NCBI RefSeq assembly: GCF_007748035.1 | Contig: NZ_CP036278.1 | Span: 1,116,001 to 1,180,000, forward strand | Reading direction: 5' to 3' | DNA from: Aeoliella mucimassa | Lineage (GTDB): Bacteria; Planctomycetota; Planctomycetia; Pirellulales; Lacipirellulaceae | DNA length: 64,000 bases | Part shown: positions 36,259 to 45,103 of the stretch, piece by piece | Layout of the letters: each line of letters starts with the position of its first letter | Numbering within the stretch: position 1 is the first letter of the stretch | Program-made: the position numbers and the translations under genes | Notes under the pieces: model-generated | Told to the model about the DNA's origin: nothing | The model's input: the letters and a program-made list of their open reading frames with translations, nothing else | The model's database searches: none

Positions 36259-37716
36259 TTATTTAGAGGCCAGTTGATCGTAGCTAGGAACCGGCCGTTG
36301 CATGAATTTGGAGAGTACCAAGTACAGCACGCCGCAGACCAGCCAGCAGGGAATTACCAGGTAAGCAGCAAAAATGCGTTTCTCCTCGACTGGATTGAAA
36401 ATCAAATACAACCCTACCGCTACCGGCAGCACCCAGGCAATCAGCACTGCAGCGTTGAACGAACTCTTGCTGTGCATGGCGTATTCGTCGGTAAGGCCGA
36501 ACTTTCGCATCAGATAGTAGTCGACAACAATCACGGCTCCCATGGTGCCAAGCACGGTACCGTAGGTTCCGACAAACCCAAGTAGTTGTTGCGACAGATT
36601 CGGGAACGCAGCCGCGGCGGTCGCAACTGCTCCGGCGACCAGGGTCATTGCCACCCGCGAACTTTTGGGGAAGATGCCTTGGAAGGCGAGTCCCGCGCGG
36701 TAGATCGTCGGGTTGGCTGTGGTCCACCCCGCAATGATCACGCAGAGAATGCCAGTCCAACCGAGGGCCTGGAAGGCCAGCATGCCCGGGTCGGCGATCA
36801 CGGACTTGCCATCGCTGGAGATCAGTGCATTGGATGTGCCGCTCTGTTGAGCGACCTTAATCGCGGCTCCCATCATGAAGGCCGCAGCGATCCAGGCCAT
36901 GTAGTGACCGAGGAACATGCCGATCGACGGAGCCCAGCCCGACGACTTGTCGCGAGCAAAGCGGAAGATCGTGAGGTCGGCCATGCCGAAATGCATCGCA
37001 CCGTTGCACAGCCAGGCGAAGACCACGATTTGCCAAAAAGAGAATGACTTCTCACCTTCGACCGATTGCACGAACTGAATGCCGTTGGTCCAGGCTTCGG
37101 AGAGCGATGCGTAGTTGCTGACTTCCATGCGTCCCATTGAGACGATCCCGCACGCGGCGAAGATCGCAATCATCCACGGTGCAGAAATGTTCGCCACGCG
37201 AGCGACCATCTCATAGCCAGCAGCAGCAATCACCGCCATCACTGCACCAACGGCGATCACGAGTAGCGTAAACTCTGGTTTGCCGAGGGCGAGTAGATTA
37301 CTAGGGACGGAAAAGTCGATTTTTAACGGAACACCAACCGCGGTTGCCGAAACGGTAACCATGGCTCCTGCAAGAAAGCAGAAGAGAACCCCATTCACGA
37401 CGTTGTAGAGCTTGACCATCGAACCGCCGCCGATGCGTTCGAGTTGGTAATAGAGCGTCATGCGTTTCGACATGGCGATCGGAGTTACCAAGAAACGCCA
37501 GGTAAGCACCGCCAGGATGTTGCCAATCAGCAGACCGAGGATCAGGTCCTGCAAGCTGGCGCCCGCAGCGAGAAACAACGGCCCAATGGCAAACTCGGTG
37601 CCTGCGGCGTGCTCGCCAGCGTACATGCCCCAAAACTTTCCGGGTCCCATCAAGGCATGATCGGGTACCGGTTCGCGCTCGTATTCACCCTTTGAGGTGC
37701 TATTGTCATCTGCCAT
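36259..37716 (-). CDS. NCS1-type permease in the rhamnose operon
   Basis: 485 residues from the ATG at 37716 (MADDNSTSKG). About twelve membrane helices, with features of the nucleobase:cation symporter-1 / purine-cytosine permease superfamily (GPGKFWGMYAGEHAAGTEF, AAGYEMVARVANISAPWM, GWTTANPTIYRAGLAFQGIFP, TYGTVLGTMGAVIVVDYYLMRKFG). NCS1 carriers usually take nucleobases, allantoin or hydantoins with Na+ or H+. Between rhaA and rhaB, a carrier for L-rhamnose or a rhamnose-containing product is the simplest reading, which would be an unusual substrate for this family. Confidence 0.85.
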   Translation of the reverse strand: MADDNSTSKGEYEREPVPDHALMGPGKFWGMYAGEHAAGTEFAIGPLFLAAGASLQDLILGLLIGNILAVLTWRFLVTPIAMSKRMTLYYQLERIGGGSMVKLYNVVNGVLFCFLAGAMVTVSATAVGVPLKIDFSVPSNLLALGKPEFTLLVIAVGAVMAVIAAAGYEMVARVANISAPWMIAIFAACGIVSMGRMEVSNYASLSEAWTNGIQFVQSVEGEKSFSFWQIVVFAWLCNGAMHFGMADLTIFRFARDKSSGWAPSIGMFLGHYMAWIAAAFMMGAAIKVAQQSGTSNALISSDGKSVIADPGMLAFQALGWTGILCVIIAGWTTANPTIYRAGLAFQGIFPKSSRVAMTLVAGAVATAAAAFPNLSQQLLGFVGTYGTVLGTMGAVIVVDYYLMRKFGLTDEYAMHSKSSFNAAVLIAWVLPVAVGLYLIFNPVEEKRIFAAYLVIPCWLVCGVLYLVLSKFMQRPVPSYDQLASK

Positions 37717-37797
37717 GAGGGTCCGCCCAAACAACGAATGAGTAGAAAAGGTTGTTTTCCAGCAAACTTCGATCGAAGCCGATCGGTGTTCTTGGAG

Positions 37798-39099
37798 CTA
37801 TGCGTTGACGCTTGCCGCGGAGCACTCGGCCTCTCTGGAGAGTAAGGTCGATTGCTCGTAGTCCTTCACCTTGTTCAGCCAAGCCATGCCGACTGGTGCT
37901 TCGGATTTCAAACAATGGTAATCCCAGACGGCGCCGAAAGGTAGCACCTTGGCTTCTTCCATCAACGCCAACCGAGCGGTGAAGTCGCCTGACTGCTCGT
38001 AGGCTATCAGCTGTTCGGTCGGTTCGAGTAAGGCCATGAGCAATGCTTTGAGCATGTTGCGGGTGCCGATGGCCCAGGCGGCGATGCGATTAATACTGGC
38101 GTCGAAGTAGTCGAGCCCAATATGGGTGCGGGCGAGATAGTCGCCGCGAACCAGTTCGAGGGCGATCGCCTGCAGGTCGTCGGTGTAGGTGACCACGTGG
38201 TCGCTGTCCCAACGCACTCCACGGCTAACGTGCAGCAGCATCTCGGGTACGTGCATCAGCACCGACGAGAACTTGTCGGCAATGCCTTCGGTGGGGTGGA
38301 AGTGTCCCGCGTCGAGGCACAGCAGTGTTTGCCGAGTGATCGCGTAGCCGAGGTAAAACTCGTGAGAGCCGACCACGTAGCTTTCGGAGCCAATGCCAAA
38401 CAGCTTGCTCTCGACCGCGTCGAGATGAATCTGGGGATCGAATTTCTCCGCAAACACCTTGTCGAGCGAGTCGAGCAGGCGCAGGCGGGGGCTCTTGCGA
38501 TCGGCCGGCGTGTCTTTGTATCCATCGGGGATCCAAGAGTTGGTTACGCACGCGGTTCCGGTCGCTTGCCCCATGGCGGCCCCGATCTTTCGGCACGCGA
38601 TGCCATGTTCGATCCAGAAGTCACGAATCGCTTTGTCGGGGTGGGCCAGCGTGAGCCCGTCGTTCGCCTTGGGGTGGGCGAAGTACGTGGGGTTGAAGTC
38701 GAGGCCAATTTGCTGATCCTTCGCCCAATCGATCCAACCGGTAAAGTGATCGGTATCGATTTCGTTGCGATCGGGAACGTGGGAACCAAACTCGCCGTAG
38801 ATGGCATGCAGGTTCAGGCGATGCTTGCCGGGGATCAACGAGTAGGCCAATTCAAGGTCGCTGCGTAACTCGTCTGGCGTGTTGGCTTTACCGGGGTAGT
38901 TGCCAGTGACGGCCAGACCACCGCCGAGCTCGTCGCCCGATTGTTCGAAGCCAACCACGTCGTCCCCTTGCCAGCAATGCAGCGAGATCGGGATGGTGGC
39001 CAACCGGGCCAGGGCTTGTTCGGTATCGACGCCGAGCGAAGCATATCGCTCACGGGCCAACTGATACGCCTGTTCTACCGACGCGCAAGAATCGCTCAT
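37798..39099 (-). CDS. rhaA: L-rhamnose isomerase
   Basis: 433 residues, close to E. coli RhaA (419). Motifs agree: [57 protein letters not shown], a metal-site [12 protein letters not shown] and [16 protein letters not shown]. It converts L-rhamnose to L-rhamnulose for RhaB. First gene of a minus-strand operon, divergent from an AraC-type regulator. No rhamnulose-1-phosphate aldolase or lactaldehyde dehydrogenase lies in the window. Confidence 0.96.
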   Translation of the reverse strand: MSDSCASVEQAYQLARERYASLGVDTEQALARLATIPISLHCWQGDDVVGFEQSGDELGGGLAVTGNYPGKANTPDELRSDLELAYSLIPGKHRLNLHAIYGEFGSHVPDRNEIDTDHFTGWIDWAKDQQIGLDFNPTYFAHPKANDGLTLAHPDKAIRDFWIEHGIACRKIGAAMGQATGTACVTNSWIPDGYKDTPADRKSPRLRLLDSLDKVFAEKFDPQIHLDAVESKLFGIGSESYVVGSHEFYLGYAITRQTLLCLDAGHFHPTEGIADKFSSVLMHVPEMLLHVSRGVRWDSDHVVTYTDDLQAIALELVRGDYLARTHIGLDYFDASINRIAAWAIGTRNMLKALLMALLEPTEQLIAYEQSGDFTARLALMEEAKVLPFGAVWDYHCLKSEAPVGMAWLNKVKDYEQSTLLSREAECSAASVNA

Positions 39100-39179
39100 A
39101 GATCACCGCCAAGTGAGAAAAGTTGAGTAGAGTGTGTCGACTACGGTTGCAGCCTACCAGGGCGGCGGTAGCGGTTTCC

Positions 39180-39208
39180 TTGACAATTGTGCCGCCGACT
39201 AGCACAAT
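39180..39208 (+). promoter_or_regulatory. Promoter of the AraC-type regulator with overlapping dyad
   Basis: TTGACA (39180-39185), a 17-base spacer and CACAAT (39203-39208) form a near-consensus sigma-70 promoter about 70 bases before the regulator's ATG. Inside it is the inverted repeat TTGTGC (39187-39192) / GCACAA (39202-39207), whose right arm covers the -10 box. This is a likely operator for autoregulation or for the divergent rhaA promoter. Confidence 0.65.
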
Positions 39209-39279
39209 AGTGCCAGGATGTTTGGCCCCTGGTAGGGACGCTTTCCTGCGCTGTTCCTCTTGTCGATGCTTGGTCGGCC

Positions 39280-40158
39280 ATGGCGATCACCCTAAAAAAA
39301 CACGACTGGTTTCACGCCGATGGTTTTCCCATGGCCGTGGAGCGTCGCGACCCGCAGCAACCGTTTGGGGTGCACACCCACGAGTTTAGCGAGCTGGTCA
39401 TCATCACTGGCGGGCGTGGGCTGCATGTCACCGGCGACGACTCCTGGCAACTCAGCGCCGGCGATGTGTTTGCCATCGGCGGATCGATGCCGCACGACTA
39501 TTTGAACATGGATCGCTTGAGGTTGATCAATGTGTTGTTCGACCAGAACGAGTTATCGCTCGACCTGCTGGATCTCAGCTCGTTGCCAGGATACCACGCG
39601 CTGTTTCGCCTGGAACCGGCTTATCGCAAGCGGCACCAGTTCAACAGTCGGCTGCGGTTGAAACCTACCGAAGTCGCCACGGCCATCGGCTTCGTCGATC
39701 AACTGGAAGACGAACTGCAGCGTCGCGGGCCTGGGTTCCGATTCATGGCGACCGCGATGTTCATGCAGCTAGTGGGCTACTTGTCGCGTTGCTATAGCCA
39801 GTCGAACAACGCCGACTCTCGGGCGCTGTTGCGCATCGCCAGTAGTATCACACATCTCGAAACGCACTACTCCGAGTCGATCCATTTGGAGGAACTCGTC
39901 GCCATGGCCAAGATGTCGAAGCGTAGCTTCCTGCGAACCTTCGAAGCAGCAATGGGGTGCACGCCGATTGCCTACCTGATCCAGCTACGTACCACGCAGG
40001 CGGCAAAACTGCTGCGGCAGACGGATCGGAGTGTGACCGATATTGCCTACGACGTCGGCTTCAACGACAGCAACTACTTCACTCGGCAATTTCGCAAGCA
40101 TTTTGGCATGTCCCCACGCACCTATCGGCAGCGCGAGTCGCTCGCCCACAATGCATGA
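39280..40158 (+). CDS. AraC-family regulator, probably of the rhamnose genes
   Basis: 292 residues. The N-terminal cupin-like sensor ([29 protein letters not shown]) resembles RhaS/RhaR. Two helix-turn-helix units follow ([24 protein letters not shown] and [32 protein letters not shown]). Divergent from rhaA with 180 bases between, so it probably activates that operon on binding rhamnose. A single gene replaces the E. coli RhaR/RhaS pair. Confidence 0.9.
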   Translation: MAITLKKHDWFHADGFPMAVERRDPQQPFGVHTHEFSELVIITGGRGLHVTGDDSWQLSAGDVFAIGGSMPHDYLNMDRLRLINVLFDQNELSLDLLDLSSLPGYHALFRLEPAYRKRHQFNSRLRLKPTEVATAIGFVDQLEDELQRRGPGFRFMATAMFMQLVGYLSRCYSQSNNADSRALLRIASSITHLETHYSESIHLEELVAMAKMSKRSFLRTFEAAMGCTPIAYLIQLRTTQAAKLLRQTDRSVTDIAYDVGFNDSNYFTRQFRKHFGMSPRTYRQRESLAHNA

Positions 40159-40307
40159 TGCCAACAGAGACGGAAGTAAGTTTGACTTTTCTGCTGGTCA
40201 CCCTATTCTCTGTAGCCACGGACCCGCCCATACTTAGGCGGCTGATTATGTGTGGATAGTCAGCAAGGCGAATAAGATGAGGCCCTCTAGAGCACAAACG
40301 AGAGAAC

Positions 40308-41699
40308 ATGGGACTTTTTGACACGCTGCGATTCGGCGCCCGGGCGTTATCAATCAAATCGATGAGCACCGCCAGTCGCGAAGCGATCGAGTCGCGTCAG
40401 CACCGTCGGCTGGAGCACCTGCTGCGGCACGCGAAGGAGCACTCTCCCTATCTGGCGGAGAAGTACGCAGGCATCGATTGCGACGACTTTCAGCTCAGCG
40501 ACTTGCCAACCTCGAACAAGCAGGAGGTGATGGAACACTTCGACGACTGGCTGACCGTCGACGACGTGACTCAAAGTGAAGTCGAAGAGTTCCTGGAAGA
40601 TCAGGGGAATCTTGGCAAGTTGTTCAAGGACAAGTACGTGCTCGGGCACACGTCCGGTAGCTCAGGCCAGGCTCTTCTGCTGGTGAAGTCGCCACTCGAC
40701 TTCGAGTTGCTGTTCGCCCTGCAGGCCGCGCGCGGGCATGCGGAGTCGCTTGATCTCAAGGAGCTACTAGTACGCTTTACCGAGCCAGTGCGACTAGCGG
40801 CGGTCACGCTGAAGCCCGGCTTCTATCCTTCGGGCTCTGCGTTCCAGTATATGCCGGAAAGCGTGCGGCAGTTCATCGAAGTGCTGCAGCTGTCGCTGAA
40901 CGACGAAAACCTGGGTGCCCAGCTGGCCGAGTTCAAACCGACCCACCTTACGACGTACGCCAGCATTCTTCACGAACTGGCCCGCGATATCGAAGCGGGC
41001 GAGCTTGACCTCGGAGGCCAGCTGGAGCAGGTGGTGAACATCAGCGAGAAGCTGCTCGCTGGTCCCCGCGAGCGGTACAAGAAGCTGTTCGACGCTCCGA
41101 TTTTCGACGACTACGGCATGGGCGAGTGTTTGTTCCTCACTGCGGCCTGCCAGACTACTGGTGGCATGCACGTGAACGCCGATTGGGCGATCGTGGAGGT
41201 CGTGGACGACGACAACCAACCGGTGCCCGATGGGCAGCCAGGCACTAAGGTGCTGATCACCAACCTGGTGAACCGCATCCAGCCATTCATACGCTACGAA
41301 GTAAACGACATCGTCGTGATGGCCAGCGAGCCATGTGAGTGCGCGAGCAACATGCCACTGATCGCAAGGATCGATGGTCGTAGCTCCGAGATGCTTTATG
41401 CGCTGGAGGATGGCCAGCCGGAGCCGCTCCATCCCTCGGTGGTCGAGCAGGCGGTGGGCCATTCAGGAGTAGCTCGGGAGTACCAAATTGTTCAAGAGGA
41501 GCCCGGCAAGCTACACATTCGCATCGAGCCGCTCGAAGCGAGTGTGGACCTCGACGAAGTGCGAGCCGCGATGGCCGAGCAGCTCGAAGACAATGGCACC
41601 CGAGGCCTGGAGTACACGATCGAAACGGTCGATCGTCTGCAGCCCGAGGAGGATGGCAGCAAGTTCCAACGGATCATTTGCAAGGTCGACCCACAATAA
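40308..41699 (+). CDS. PaaK-like adenylate-forming enzyme
   Basis: 463 residues of the phenylacetate-CoA ligase / CapK branch. Visible are an N-terminal helical region (RLEHLLRHAKEHSPYLAEKY), the nucleotide loop LGHTSGSSGQALL, the motif DDYGMGECLFL, and a C-terminal LIARIDGRSSEMLYA. It should adenylate a carboxylic acid and pass it to CoA or another acceptor; the substrate is not evident. Monocistronic, ended by the shared terminator at 41698-41740. A second member of the superfamily is encoded at 48367. Confidence 0.83.
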   Translation: MGLFDTLRFGARALSIKSMSTASREAIESRQHRRLEHLLRHAKEHSPYLAEKYAGIDCDDFQLSDLPTSNKQEVMEHFDDWLTVDDVTQSEVEEFLEDQGNLGKLFKDKYVLGHTSGSSGQALLLVKSPLDFELLFALQAARGHAESLDLKELLVRFTEPVRLAAVTLKPGFYPSGSAFQYMPESVRQFIEVLQLSLNDENLGAQLAEFKPTHLTTYASILHELARDIEAGELDLGGQLEQVVNISEKLLAGPRERYKKLFDAPIFDDYGMGECLFLTAACQTTGGMHVNADWAIVEVVDDDNQPVPDGQPGTKVLITNLVNRIQPFIRYEVNDIVVMASEPCECASNMPLIARIDGRSSEMLYALEDGQPEPLHPSVVEQAVGHSGVAREYQIVQEEPGKLHIRIEPLEASVDLDEVRAAMAEQLEDNGTRGLEYTIETVDRLQPEEDGSKFQRIICKVDPQ

Positions 41700-41740
41700 A
41701 AAAGACTCCTGGCGAGCCGAACGATGGCTCGCCAGGAGTC
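41698..41740 (-). terminator. Strong intrinsic terminator between convergent genes
   Basis: A perfect 15-bp stem (GACTCCTGGCGAGCC at 41704-41718 and its complement at 41726-41740) with a seven-base loop. On the minus strand it is followed by TTTTTT, making it a classic terminator for the peptidase gene. It begins at the stop codon of the PaaK-like gene and may also end that transcript. Confidence 0.9.
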
Positions 41741-41781
41741 GTGCGTTTCAATCGAGGCTGCAGCCATGGCAGCCGGTCGCC

Positions 41782-43269
41782 TTACTGGGCTTCTTTGTAC
41801 CACTCGACCAGGTCGTCGCGAAGCTTCTTCGCTTCGGCATCGAGGATGTACATCATGTGACCCGCTTCGTACTTCTTGACCTCGACGCGGTCCACGTACT
41901 CAGGTACCAGCATCAGGTGGTCTTTGGTGTACTTGAAGGCAAACTGAGGGGTTGCCAGGTCGTAGTAACCACAAGCGACGAACAGCTTGAGATGAGGGTT
42001 TTGGCTCATCTGGTTCCGTAGCGTTTCGCTGGCGTCGACGTAGCGGTTTTCGAAACGTCCATAGTTCCAGCGGCCAACAGCACCGCCGAGTTCGTACACG
42101 CGATCGTCTTCAAACTTCAGTGTGCCCCGCATGTACTCGTTCATGCCGGCACCGAACGCACCGGTAATCGCAGTGCTGCTGGGATCGTACTGTGGGCGAT
42201 TGCTGGCATTGTCGCGATCGACGCCTTTAAACCGGCTGTCGAAGCGACCAATCGTGTTGCCTTCTTCGCGAAGCAGCTCGCGGCCAAACTCGCTCATCGA
42301 TACGCGCAGGTTGTTGTCGCGAACGTAATCGGCTTCCAGGCCGGTCAACTCCGCGTAGCGGGCGATGGCCTTGTCGAGTTGCTCCTTGGGAAGCGAGGTG
42401 CCTTGCAGCAGTGCACGAGCATAGGTGCCGTAGGCAAAGTGTTCGGCCTCGGCTACTACTTCCTCAAGCGACATGCCTTGCAGCTCGTCGCTCAATTGCT
42501 TGTGGTACCAAGCAGTCGAGGTGTAGCTCGGCAGGAACAGGATGTAAGGCAGGTCGTTGTTGTCAGCAAAACGGATGGTACTGAAGTCGACCACTGGCGA
42601 GATCATCACGATGCCGTTCAGGTACATGCGATAACGATCTTGCAGGGTGCCGCTCAGACCAGCCGAGCGAACACCACCGTAGCTTTCGCCTAGCACGTAC
42701 TTCGGCGAACTCCAGCGTTCGTTCTTCGTGGTGTAGTCGTGGATGAACTGGCCAACGCTACGCAGGTCTTCTTCGTAACCGTGGAACTGCTTGGGATCTT
42801 CCCCCTCGGCCGGGCGGCTGTAGCCGGTGCTCACCGGATCGATGAACACTAGGTCGGTCACGTCGAGTAGCGAGTGAGGATTGTGCTCGGTCGTGTACGG
42901 AGGGGCCGGAGTCGTGGCGTCGTCGGGCACGCGCACGCGTTGCGGACCCAACATGCCGAGGTGCAGCCAAACGCTGGCCGAGCCGGGGCCGCCGTTGAAG
43001 CAGAACGTAATGGGACGGGTGCCAACGTCAGCGTCGTCGCGGGTGTAAGCCACCGAGAAGATCTCGGCCTTTACCTTGCCGCTGTCGTCCTTCATCTGAA
43101 GCTTGCCAGTGGTGGCCGTGTACTTAAAGGTCTCACCACCGAGCGTGATCTCGTGGTGGGTGACCGAAGGTTCGGGAGTTTTAGACTCTGGTTTCTTGTC
43201 TTTCTCCTCGGCCATGGCAAATGGCGAGGCAGTAACCAGCAGGGCGAGCATCAAAAGCAGACGTTTCAT
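41782..43269 (-). CDS. Exported serine carboxypeptidase, S10 family
   Basis: 495 residues with a signal peptide (MKRLLLMLALLVTASPFAMA). S10 features: the oxyanion region FCFNGGPGSASVWLHLG, nucleophile Ser in LGESYGGVR, Asp in CGYYDLATP and His in EAGHMMY. It should remove C-terminal residues from peptides in the periplasm or outside. S10 enzymes are less usual in bacteria but recur in planctomycetes and acidobacteria. Single gene with its own terminator. Confidence 0.92.
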   Translation of the reverse strand: MKRLLLMLALLVTASPFAMAEEKDKKPESKTPEPSVTHHEITLGGETFKYTATTGKLQMKDDSGKVKAEIFSVAYTRDDADVGTRPITFCFNGGPGSASVWLHLGMLGPQRVRVPDDATTPAPPYTTEHNPHSLLDVTDLVFIDPVSTGYSRPAEGEDPKQFHGYEEDLRSVGQFIHDYTTKNERWSSPKYVLGESYGGVRSAGLSGTLQDRYRMYLNGIVMISPVVDFSTIRFADNNDLPYILFLPSYTSTAWYHKQLSDELQGMSLEEVVAEAEHFAYGTYARALLQGTSLPKEQLDKAIARYAELTGLEADYVRDNNLRVSMSEFGRELLREEGNTIGRFDSRFKGVDRDNASNRPQYDPSSTAITGAFGAGMNEYMRGTLKFEDDRVYELGGAVGRWNYGRFENRYVDASETLRNQMSQNPHLKLFVACGYYDLATPQFAFKYTKDHLMLVPEYVDRVEVKKYEAGHMMYILDAEAKKLRDDLVEWYKEAQ

Positions 43270-43432
43270 GGCATGCGGGGGCTAAGAGGAAGGGCAGGGG
43301 GTGGAGGCCGTCGGTACGGTTTCCCGGATGCGGGACTAAACTCAGTAAGGATAGGCCGTGTGAGGTAGGTAGCCCACGATTTTATGGCCCAGACCGCCAG
43401 AATGCCAGTTGCCTGGGCGAAATACGGGATTT

Positions 43433-44857
43433 TTACTGCTTAGGAGGGGCGGGCAAAGGGTCGAGCAGCAACATCACTCGCATATCGTAGTTTTGCGACC
43501 TGATCATCGTCCCTTGGTTCCAGATCAATGCGGTATGTCCCGGTGCCCATCGCGGAATGATCGGACGCAAGTTATCAGCGGCCGAATCGCGGGTGATAGC
43601 CTGCCAAGTCCAGGTGAGGCCTTCGTCGGCCGAGGTGCCACGGTAGATTTCGTGGAACTTGGTCGACTTCCCCGTCTGCGGATCGATCGGCGTGGAGATA
43701 TAGAGCGTATTCGGATCGTTCGGATCGAGAGCCCCCAGGCCGGTATAGTCTTGCTCGCTGCCAAACAGTCGGCCGCCAGCCTTTGCCAGCGGCGACACCT
43801 GCCAGGTTCCTTCGTTGCAGCGAGCGTACAGGAAGCGATGGTCCTCGATCGAGTCGTCCGCTCGCGCTTTGAACAACATGGCAAGCTGCCCGTCGGCGTA
43901 GGCTTCGAAGTCGGCCATCCAAGTGTGAGTCATCGCGACGTCGTCGTACGTGGTGCCACCAGCAAACACTTGTGTCAACTGCGTCGCATCGGCTTCGGCT
44001 TGCGAGTCGAGCGAGGTGTCGACCACCGTGCCGTCGGTGCGATGCAGTGCTCCCGCTTCGAGGTACCCGTGGTAAAGGCTGTTGTTGAAGTGTCGCGGAT
44101 GTCGTTCGGTGGCAACCAGATGAATCCGGTCTTTCTGCGAGGAATACTTCAGGTACCCATTCACGTAGAAACCTTGCGCTCCCTCTGCGGCCGATGGCTT
44201 TACCAATTGTCCCGCGTACTGCCAGTGTTGCCCAAAATCGCTCGACACAATCACGTTCGGGCAGCGATGATGATTGCGCGAAATATTGACCACTTGTTGC
44301 GTGGCTGGCAGGTAGAAAAGGTTGTTGTAGGTGCAGCCAAAGTCGCAGCCCCCTTCGATGGCCGCATTCCAGTCGAACGTGGTTTCGTCGCTCCACTGGT
44401 TGGTGTCGGGGTCGTACAGGCGGAAGTAAGTGGTTGGTCCATTGTTGTGTCCCGCGTACGCAGCCAAGCATCGGCCATCTGGCAGCACAAACAGCGACGG
44501 GCAATTGTGGTCGTCGCCGCCGCCGTACGAAAGCAACCCGTGATGCAGCACGTCGATGCCGATTACCTGGCCAGTCTTCAGGTCGACGCGGGCTACCTCC
44601 ACATCGCCGTCTTTGGCCTTGCCGCCCGCTCCGGCATGATTTGCCAGCGAGCCGACGTACAGCAGATGACGGTCGTTGTCGATCACCGCCCGCTCGTCGC
44701 CAAACCAACTCCAACCGCCATTGGGATTAGCGACGATAGGGGAAGCCGACGGAGTTTCCTCCGCCAGGCACCAAGGCATCGCAGCGACCCAAAATCCAAG
44801 AACCACTAAGCCAAGTGCAATGAAGCGAGTCGATTGCCAAGCGATGAAAGTCCGCAT
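43433..44857 (-). CDS. Second exported BNR-4 beta-propeller protein
   Basis: 474 residues from the ATG at 44857, with a signal peptide (IALGLVVLGFWVAAMPWCLA). It is a paralogue of the protein at 25402: NPNGGWSWFGDERAV, DDHN..LPDGR..GHN (His117 and His137, again 20 apart), TYNNLFYLP, HWQYAGQL, TERHPRHFNNSLYHGY, EDHRFLYA, DYTGLGALDPND, FHEIYRG and DNLRPIIP. Putative polysaccharide lyase or sugar-binding propeller by the same reasoning. It is not in an operon with catabolic genes. The frame is open far upstream, but that part is antisense to the FHA gene. Confidence 0.78.
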   Translation of the reverse strand: MRTFIAWQSTRFIALGLVVLGFWVAAMPWCLAEETPSASPIVANPNGGWSWFGDERAVIDNDRHLLYVGSLANHAGAGGKAKDGDVEVARVDLKTGQVIGIDVLHHGLLSYGGGDDHNCPSLFVLPDGRCLAAYAGHNNGPTTYFRLYDPDTNQWSDETTFDWNAAIEGGCDFGCTYNNLFYLPATQQVVNISRNHHRCPNVIVSSDFGQHWQYAGQLVKPSAAEGAQGFYVNGYLKYSSQKDRIHLVATERHPRHFNNSLYHGYLEAGALHRTDGTVVDTSLDSQAEADATQLTQVFAGGTTYDDVAMTHTWMADFEAYADGQLAMLFKARADDSIEDHRFLYARCNEGTWQVSPLAKAGGRLFGSEQDYTGLGALDPNDPNTLYISTPIDPQTGKSTKFHEIYRGTSADEGLTWTWQAITRDSAADNLRPIIPRWAPGHTALIWNQGTMIRSQNYDMRVMLLLDPLPAPPKQ

Positions 44858-45103
44858 GTGTCTGCCTGGGGCTGGAGTCAACTTAAGAGAATAACCGAGC
44901 CGAACGCCGCGGGGCGGGACCAAACAGTTTCCACCTCGCAGCACGGCGATCGTGATTCTGTCGAGCATAATCGTATCGACCGCTGGAGACAAACCGTGGG
45001 TACTGGGGACCGAGGGAGATTCCTTGGCTAAGGAGTGGCAATTTGCGTCCATCTCGGCGATAATGCAGAGCTTGGGCACGGACTTGCGCAGCCGATAGAA
45101 CTT

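Noticed and set aside
45071-45088. TTGGGCACGGACTTGCGC as a sigma-54 promoter before the FHA activator
   Set aside because: Only nine bases between GG and GC instead of ten, and too close to the start codon.
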